In this document: piece by piece, positions 6,488-10,584 of the stretch
How positions within the stretch are numbered: the stretch's first letter is position 1
Layout: each line of letters opens with the position of its first letter
Source of the DNA: Oxalobacteraceae bacterium UBA6704
Lineage (GTDB): Bacteria; Pseudomonadota; Gammaproteobacteria; Burkholderiales; Burkholderiaceae_D
Assembly: GCA_002454505.1 (NCBI GenBank)
Contig: DKJA01000014.1
Coordinates: forward strand, 1 to 10,584
Direction of reading: 5' to 3'
DNA: 10,584 nucleotides
Made by a program: the position numbers and the translations under genes
The notes under the pieces: model-generated
The model's input: the letters and a program-made list of their open reading frames with translations, nothing else
What the model was told of the DNA's origin: nothing
Database searches by the model: none

Positions 6488-7628
6488 TATCTCGGTGGCG
6501 CTCGTCGCCGGGGAACCCTCCGGCGACGTGCTGGCCGCGCGGCTGTTATCCGGCCTGCGGCCAAGGCTGCCGCACGCCCGCTTCCACGGCATCGGCGGCC
6601 CGGCGATGATCGCCCAGGGCTTCGAATCGCATGTGCCACTCGAAACGATGACAGTGCGCGGCCTGTTTGAAATCATTCCCCGCTACCGCGAACTGAAGGC
6701 GATCCAGCGCAACCTGAAGGAGCGCCTGATCGCCGAGAAGCCGGCCGTGTTCATCGGCGCCGACTACCCGGGTTTCAACCTCGGGCTGGAGGGCGAACTG
6801 AAAGCGGCCGGCATCCCGACGATGCATTACATCGGCCCGCAGATCTGGGCGTGGCGGGGCGGACGGATCAAGAAGATCATCAGCAATGTGTCGCACATGC
6901 TGGTGATCTTCCCGTTCGAGGAAGAGATTTATCGCAAGGCCGGCGTGCCCGTCACCTATGTCGGGCATCCGCTGGCGGAACTGATCCCGCTGGTGCCGGA
7001 CGAAGCGGCCGCGCGCCGGCGACTGGGCATTCCCGAAGACGCGAACGTCGTCACCGTGATGCCGGGCAGCCGCATGGGCGAATTGAAGTACAACACGGTG
7101 GCCTTCGTCAGCGCCTTGAAGCTGCTGAAGCAGCGCGACCGGTCGCTGCGTTTCGTCGCGCCGATGGCGGGCGAGAAGCAGCGGCAGTACTTCCTGCAGC
7201 TGGTGGCCGAGGCGGGCCTGCAGGACGTGGAGATCCAGCTGCTGGAAGGGCAGAGCCATACGGCGATCTGCGCGGCCGACGCGGTGATGGTCGCCTCCGG
7301 CACGGCGTCGCTGGAAGTGGCGCTGTACAAGAAGCCGATGGTGATTGCCTATAAAATGATGCGGGCATCGTGGGAAATCATGCGCCACATGGGTTACCAG
7401 CCGTGGATCGGCCTGCCCAATATCCTGGCGCGCGAATTCCTCGTGCCGGAACTGCTGCAGCACGCGGCCAGCCCGCAGGGCCTGGCGGACGCGCTGTGGC
7501 AGCAGCTCACCGATGCGCCGCACCGGCTGATGCTGGCCCAACGTTTCACGGACATGCACCACAGCCTGCTGCGCAACAGCGCGCAGGCGGGAGCGGAGGC
7601 CGTGATGAAAGTGATTGAAGCACGATGA
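6471..7628 (+). CDS. lpxB: LpxB, lipid-A-disaccharide synthase (GT19)
   Basis: Joins UDP-2,3-diacylglucosamine and lipid X to form the lipid A disaccharide at the cytoplasmic face of the inner membrane; 385 aa from the chosen start (E. coli 382). N-terminal SVALVAGEPSGDVLAARLL is the family signature. Also seen are GIGGPAM, YIGPQIWAWRGGRIKKI, the FPFEEE block, YVGHPLAE, the phosphate-loop-like PGSRMGELKYN, and ASGTASLEVALYKKPMVIAYKM in the nucleotide-binding half. I chose GTG 6471 (17-base overlap with lpxA) because it gives MASSADISVALVAGEPSGD, the normal distance to the signature. The frame stays open back to a TTG at 6402, but that would add 23 Ser/Pro/Arg-rich residues unlike the family. 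No strong ribosome site is visible, so coupling to lpxA is likely. The usual D-x-P-D-F motif reads DYPGF here (residues 98-102). Confidence 0.94.
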   Translation: MASSADISVALVAGEPSGDVLAARLLSGLRPRLPHARFHGIGGPAMIAQGFESHVPLETMTVRGLFEIIPRYRELKAIQRNLKERLIAEKPAVFIGADYPGFNLGLEGELKAAGIPTMHYIGPQIWAWRGGRIKKIISNVSHMLVIFPFEEEIYRKAGVPVTYVGHPLAELIPLVPDEAAARRRLGIPEDANVVTVMPGSRMGELKYNTVAFVSALKLLKQRDRSLRFVAPMAGEKQRQYFLQLVAEAGLQDVEIQLLEGQSHTAICAADAVMVASGTASLEVALYKKPMVIAYKMMRASWEIMRHMGYQPWIGLPNILAREFLVPELLQHAASPQGLADALWQQLTDAPHRLMLAQRFTDMHHSLLRNSAQAGAEAVMKVIEAR

Positions 7629-7651
7629 ATCGTATTGTTGGCGCAGCACGG

Positions 7652-7778
7652 GGCTGGGGACTGTCCCCGAAGGGGCGGTCCGACGATTCGGCTGTCCCTG
7701 GGGCTGTTGTTGACGTTTTCACGATGCAGTCGGAAAGGCAACCCCGGGGACAGGCCCTTGCAGGGACAGTCCCCAGCC
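7652..7778. repeat. Palindromic intergenic repeat element between lpxB and rnhB (copy A)
   Basis: The element is bounded by a perfect 16-base inverted repeat: ggctggggactgtccc (7652-7667) and gggacagtccccagcc (7763-7778). Inside is a second imperfect pair, ctgtccctgggg (7692-7703) with ccccggggacag (7742-7753). ggggactgtcccc (7656-7668) is itself a palindrome. Bases 7671-7698 recur exactly at 10507-10534 near the window end, and the similarity extends to 7714 with 4 mismatches in 44. A gcaaccccgggg block (7738-7749) also recurs at 10573-10584. It lies wholly outside coding sequence, fills most of the 169-base gap and separates rnhB from the lpx genes. It resembles REP/BIME-type or small non-autonomous palindromic elements. 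No transposase is seen here. Confidence 0.8.
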
Positions 7779-7797
7779 ACACGAAGGCCAACTACCA

Positions 7798-8418
7798 ATG
7801 AGCACCATGCAAAACGGCCTGTTCGACGACCTGCCATACTCCCTGGAAGAAATCATCTGCGGCGTGGACGAAGCGGGCCGCGGTCCGCTGGCCGGCCCCG
7901 TGTACGCGGCCGCCGTGATCCTGCACCGCGAGCGCCCGATTGCCGGCCTGCGCGACTCGAAGAAGCTGACGGAAGCAAGGCGCGACGAGCTGGCGCCGCT
8001 GATCAAGCGCGACTGCATCGCGTGGGCCATCGCCAAGGCGTCCGAGGCGGAGATCGACAAGCTGAACATCCTGCAGGCATCGCTGCTGGCGATGAAGCGG
8101 GCCGTGCACATGCTGGAGACGATTCCCACGCTGGCGCTGATCGACGGGAACAAGTGCCCCGTGATGAAGATCCAGACCATCGCCATCATCGACGGCGACG
8201 ACAAGATCGAATCGATCTCCGCCGCCTCGATCCTGGCCAAGACGGCGCGCGACGAAGCGTTGCGCAAGCTGCATAAAAAATATCCGCAGTACGGTTTCGA
8301 CCAGCACAAGGGCTACGGCACGGCGCAGCATCTGGCCGCGCTGAAAGCCCATGGCGTCTCGCCGGTGCACCGCCGCTCGTTTGCGCCGGTGCGCGTACTG
8401 CTGGAGCAATCGCTGTGA
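7798..8418 (+). CDS. rnhB: Ribonuclease HII
   Basis: Cleaves RNA in RNA-DNA hybrids, including single ribonucleotides in DNA; cytoplasmic; 206 aa (E. coli 198). The catalytic acidic residues are all visible: Asp24 and Glu25 in GVDEAGRGPLAGPV, Asp116 in ALIDGNKCP and Asp134 in the IDGDDKI stretch just before ISAASILAK. Other family blocks are LRDSKKLTEARR, IDKLNILQASLLAM and YPQYGFDQHKGYGTAQHL, and HRRSFAPVR near the end. The start is ATG 7798, with gaagg about ten bases upstream. ATG 7807 (MQNGLF) is a possible alternative. Downstream of lpxB is a common position in proteobacteria, but a palindromic repeat intervenes here, so it may be transcribed separately. Confidence 0.96.
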   Translation: MSTMQNGLFDDLPYSLEEIICGVDEAGRGPLAGPVYAAAVILHRERPIAGLRDSKKLTEARRDELAPLIKRDCIAWAIAKASEAEIDKLNILQASLLAMKRAVHMLETIPTLALIDGNKCPVMKIQTIAIIDGDDKIESISAASILAKTARDEALRKLHKKYPQYGFDQHKGYGTAQHLAALKAHGVSPVHRRSFAPVRVLLEQSL

Positions 8419-8428
8419 AAGTCGGACC

Positions 8429-9214
8429 ATGAAGCACATCACGTCGCGCGACAACGCGCAATACAAAGATTTAAAGCAAATGGCGACGAGTGCGTCGGCC
8501 CGCCGCAAGGCCGGCCGCACGCTGCTGGATGGCGTGCACCTGTGCGAAACGTGGCTGCAGCTGCGCGGCATGCCGGAGCAGTGCATCGTCAGCGAGACGG
8601 GTGCGAAGCATCCGGAAGTCGCGGCCATCGTCGCGAAGCTGGAAGCGGCGCATGCGCACTGCCTGCAACTGCCGGACGCGCTGTACGAAGCGCTGTCGCA
8701 GGTGGAGCACGGCGTGGGCGTGATGTTCCTGGTGCAGACACCGGTGAAGGCGGTGCCGGCGGCGCTGTCCGTCAACGCCGTCCTGCTGGACAATGTGCAG
8801 GACCCGGGCAACGTCGGCTCGATCCTGCGCAGCGCCGCCGCGGCGGGCATCACGGAAGTGTATTGCAGCGCCGGCACGGCGTTCTGCTGGTCGCCGAAGG
8901 TGCTGCGCGCGGCGATGGGCGCGCACTTCGTGCTCGACATATACGAGGGCGCGGAACTGGCGCCGCTGCTGGCGGATGCGAAGATCGCTACGCTGGCCAC
9001 GAGCGGCTATGCGAAACAGAAGCTGTACGATGTTGATCTTGACCGGCCCGTCGCCTGGGTGTTCGGGCACGAGGGGCAGGGCGTGTCGGACCAGCTGCTG
9101 TCGCTGGCGCGGCACCAGGTCGTCATCCCGCACCTGGGGCAGGTGGAGTCGCTGAACGTCGCCGCGTGCGCGGCGGTCTGCTTCTTCGAGCAGGTCAGGC
9201 AGCGTCAATCCTAA
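8429..9214 (+). CDS. TrmH/SpoU-family (SPOUT) RNA 2'-O-methyltransferase
   Basis: Predicted S-adenosylmethionine-dependent ribose methyltransferase acting on rRNA or tRNA; 261 aa. An N-terminal substrate-binding domain (about residues 1-105, starting MKHITSRDNAQYKDLKQM, with RTLLDGVHLCE) precedes the knotted SPOUT catalytic domain. Motif 1 is LDNVQDPGNVGSILRSA, with the catalytic-type Arg. Motif 2 is WVFGHEGQGVS. Motif 3 is IPHLGQVESLNVAACAAV, which forms the SAM-binding knot. I chose ATG 8429 because the frame upstream runs through the rnhB coding region and the conserved domain starts here. It lies 10 bases after the rnhB stop, so an operon is likely. The architecture is like RlmB/TrmH and YsgA-type proteins. 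The exact RNA target cannot be read from sequence, so I give no symbol. Confidence 0.9.
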   Translation: MKHITSRDNAQYKDLKQMATSASARRKAGRTLLDGVHLCETWLQLRGMPEQCIVSETGAKHPEVAAIVAKLEAAHAHCLQLPDALYEALSQVEHGVGVMFLVQTPVKAVPAALSVNAVLLDNVQDPGNVGSILRSAAAAGITEVYCSAGTAFCWSPKVLRAAMGAHFVLDIYEGAELAPLLADAKIATLATSGYAKQKLYDVDLDRPVAWVFGHEGQGVSDQLLSLARHQVVIPHLGQVESLNVAACAAVCFFEQVRQRQS

Positions 9215-9222
9215 ACATTAGC

Positions 9223-9227
9223 GGAGG
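9223..9227 (+). promoter_or_regulatory. Ribosome binding site that fixes the REC-EAL gene start
   Basis: GGAGG lies four bases before ATG 9232 and after the methyltransferase stop (9214). It favours this start over the in-frame ATG 9166 inside the upstream gene. Starting at 9232 gives MEIAGLQLLVV, the first strand of a receiver domain at the normal distance from the N-terminus. Confidence 0.7.
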
Positions 9228-9231
9228 CAGC

Positions 9232-10425
9232 ATGGAGATCGCCGGGTTGCAGTTGCTGGTCGTCGCGGGCGAACCGGTGCAGCGCGAGCTGCTGGCCGGC
9301 CTGCTGCGCAGCGCCGGAGCACAGCATGTGCAGGTGGCGCCGGATGGCCATGCCGCGCTGCGCATCATTGCCGGCGCCGCGCCGTTCATCGACATCGTCG
9401 TCATGGACCTGGCGCTGCCCGGCATGGACGGGCTGGAACTGATCCGCCGCCTGGCCGAGGACGAATGCCGCTCCGGCGTGATCGTCGTCGGCGCCGAGAG
9501 CAGCGACATCCTGTTCTCCGTCGAGACGATGGCGCTGGCGTACGGCGTCGATCTGCTGGGCGCGCTGCCGAAGCCGATCGCGGCGCAGCGGCTGCATGCA
9601 CTGGTTGCCAATTACCGGCGCCCGCCGGTGCCCACGGCCGAGGCGCAGGCGCCGTCGTTCACGTTCGCCGAAGTGGGCAAGGGCCTGCAGGCGCGCGAGT
9701 TCGAGCCGTTCTTCCAGCCGAAGATCGAGCTGGAAACGGGGCAGGTCAAGGGACTCGAGATGTTCGCGCGCTGGCGGCATCCGCAGCACGGCGTGCTCGG
9801 GCCCGCCGCATTCGTGCCGGTGCTGGAGGCGAACGGCCGCATCGATTTCCTCGACTGGAGCATGATCGAGAAGTCCGTGCTGGCGTGCCGCACGCTGCAC
9901 GACCAGGGCATTCCGATCTCGGTGTCGATCAACGTCGATCCGTCGACGCTGGTGCATGCGCAGTTCGTCGCGCAGATGCAGGCGTGCCTGGAACGGCACC
10001 GCATCCTGCCCGGCTACATCACGTTTGAAATCACCGAATCGTTCGTGCTGCAGTCCGACCCGCACTTCCTGGAACGGCTGCTGCGGCTGCGGATGATGGG
10101 CTTCGGCTTGGCCATCGACGACTACGGCACCGGGCGCTCGAACCTGCAGCTGCTGGCGTCGATCCCGTTCTCCGAGCTGAAGATCGACCGCAGCTTTGTC
10201 GACGGCGCCTCGCGCAAGCGGGCGATCGGCACGGTGCTGAAATCCTACCTGGGCCTGGCCCGCTCGCTGGACCGCAACTCCTGCGCCGTGGGTGTCGAGA
10301 CGAAGCAGGACTGGGATTTCCTGCAAGGGCTGGGCTGCACCTACGCGCAGGGCTTCTACATCGCCAGCCCGATGCCGGTCGAGGATGTGCCGGCATGGCT
10401 GGCCGACTGGCGGCAGTTTTTCTAA
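9232..10425 (+). CDS. RocR-like response regulator, degenerate REC domain plus EAL domain lacking its general base
   Basis: 397 aa. An N-terminal receiver (about residues 5-125) is joined to a C-terminal EAL cyclic-di-GMP phosphodiesterase domain (about 150-392). The layout matches Pseudomonas RocR with a one-residue offset. The receiver keeps phospho-acceptor Asp59 (VVMDLALPGMDG) and Lys114 (LPKP). Its acidic Mg-binding pair is replaced by Ala12-Gly13 (LLVVAGEP), and the switch Thr/Ser by Gly87. In the EAL domain Glu176 (LEMF in place of EAL), Asn234, Glu266 (FEITES), Asp296-Asp297 (DDYGTG), Lys317 (LKIDRSFV), Glu356 and Gln373 (AQGF) remain. The usual EGVE reads VGVE: Val353 stands where RocR has Glu352, the proposed general base. 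The protein may therefore bind rather than hydrolyse c-di-GMP, and may not respond to phosphorylation. No sensor kinase is in the window. Fold assignment is secure; activity is uncertain. Confidence 0.92.
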   Translation: MEIAGLQLLVVAGEPVQRELLAGLLRSAGAQHVQVAPDGHAALRIIAGAAPFIDIVVMDLALPGMDGLELIRRLAEDECRSGVIVVGAESSDILFSVETMALAYGVDLLGALPKPIAAQRLHALVANYRRPPVPTAEAQAPSFTFAEVGKGLQAREFEPFFQPKIELETGQVKGLEMFARWRHPQHGVLGPAAFVPVLEANGRIDFLDWSMIEKSVLACRTLHDQGIPISVSINVDPSTLVHAQFVAQMQACLERHRILPGYITFEITESFVLQSDPHFLERLLRLRMMGFGLAIDDYGTGRSNLQLLASIPFSELKIDRSFVDGASRKRAIGTVLKSYLGLARSLDRNSCAVGVETKQDWDFLQGLGCTYAQGFYIASPMPVEDVPAWLADWRQFF

Positions 10426-10437
10426 AAAGTTGCCAAG

Positions 10438-10501
10438 AAAATGGGGACGGACCCCATTTTCCGAGAAACATTGCCCGAGAAATGGGGTCCGTCCCCATTT
10501 T
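10438..10501. repeat. Inverted repeat with 22-bp perfect arms after the REC-EAL gene (terminator-like)
   Basis: Arm 10438-10459 is exactly complementary to 10480-10501, with a 20-base loop. Each arm also folds alone: aaatgggg pairs with ccccattt around tccgt in the right arm, and the left arm has the mirror structure. The right arm ends in a run of five T (10498-10502), so transcripts of the REC-EAL gene could terminate here. The core ggggacggacccc / ggggtccgtcccc resembles the GGGGAC/GTCCCC palindromes of the lpxB-rnhB element. It begins 12 bases after the stop codon. Confidence 0.8.
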
Positions 10502-10506
10502 TCCGC

Positions 10507-10584
10507 AGGGGCGGTCCGACGATTCGGCTGTCCCCGGGGTTGTCTTTGACTTCAGTGGCATGCCGGCAAACTGCAACCCCGGGG
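10507..10584. repeat. Second copy (B, truncated by window end) of the lpxB-rnhB palindromic repeat
   Basis: Bases 10507-10534 match 7671-7698 exactly (28 bases), and 10507-10550 match 7671-7714 with 4 mismatches. After a divergent middle of nearly equal length (22 versus 23 bases), gcaaccccgggg at 10573-10584 matches 7738-7749. Within this copy, tccccggggttg (10531-10542) is the inverse of the caaccccgggg ending the window, so another hairpin closes beyond the edge. No gene is visible in 10426-10584. Confidence 0.8.

Noticed and set aside
7671..7698. CRISPR-like direct repeat (28 bases, recurs at 10507)
   Set aside because: There are only two copies 2.8 kb apart, embedded in larger palindromes, with no regular spacers and no cas genes.
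7635..8276. Plus-strand frame running through the lpxB-rnhB gap into rnhB
   Set aside because: It crosses the palindromic repeat and then runs out of frame with rnhB. The peptide is Arg/Pro/Gly-rich with no motif.
9061..9093. HEGQG in methyltransferase motif 2 as a lost active-site residue
   Set aside because: The position before Glu varies among SpoU-family members, and the key Arg (motif 1), Glu (motif 2) and SLNV (motif 3) are present.
9775..9783. EMF instead of EAL in the signature as proof of inactivity
   Set aside because: Only the Glu of the signature binds metal and it is kept. Active RocR has EVL at this place.
10412..10434. Small hairpin straddling the REC-EAL stop codon (ggcagttttt with aaaagttgcc)
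   Set aside because: It needs two G-U pairs and a three-base loop, is mostly A-T, and is overshadowed by the strong inverted repeat just downstream.

Overview
This is a GC-rich stretch of bacterial chromosome with every gene on the + strand. It carries the conserved envelope-biogenesis cluster rseP-bamA-skp-lpxD-fabZ-lpxA-lpxB-rnhB, followed by a SpoU-type RNA methyltransferase and a RocR-like REC-EAL response regulator. Gene order, high GC3 and protein types point to a Gram-negative beta-proteobacterium of the Burkholderiales. The family Oxalobacteraceae (Massilia, Duganella or a relative) is my best guess. Two things lean that way: the short GGGGAC/GTCCCC-type intergenic palindromes, and a Met at the acyl-chain ruler position of LpxA, which fits 3-hydroxy-C10 lipid A. 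The family assignment is inference; no rRNA or marker search was possible.

Layout. Positions 1-1053 hold the 3' part of rseP (site-2 protease), whose N-terminal zinc-site half lies outside the window. Positions 1054-1167 form a leader with a long imperfect hairpin just before bamA (1168-3504, outer-membrane assembly barrel). Next is skp/ompH (3545-4066, periplasmic chaperone), then a perfect 15-bp intercistronic hairpin. The lipid A genes follow: lpxD (4148-5206), fabZ (overlapping by 4 bases, 5203-5670), lpxA (5687-6487) and lpxB (probable GTG start at 6471, overlapping lpxA). A 169-bp gap holds a palindromic repeat element. Then come rnhB (7798-8418), an rRNA/tRNA methyltransferase (8429-9214) and the REC-EAL gene (9232-10425). 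The window ends in a second palindromic region that shares a 28-base exact block with the lpxB-rnhB gap.

How the genes work together. RseP activates the envelope-stress sigma-E pathway. BamA and Skp deliver and fold outer-membrane proteins. LpxA, LpxD and LpxB make the lipid A disaccharide precursor, and FabZ competes for the same 3-hydroxyacyl-ACP pool. The block therefore couples the making of outer-membrane protein and lipid. rnhB and the methyltransferase are common downstream companions of this cluster in Burkholderiales.

Most of the window is textbook core genome, and I see no new multi-gene system. Four places deserve a second look. (1) The REC-EAL protein appears degenerate in both domains: its acidic Mg pocket is lost, and the Glu proposed as EAL general base is Val. 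(2) The rseP-bamA junction has an abrupt codon-usage change plus a structured leader. (3) Two related palindromic repeats flank the rnhB-methyltransferase-EAL segment. (4) LpxA carries the C10-type ruler residue.
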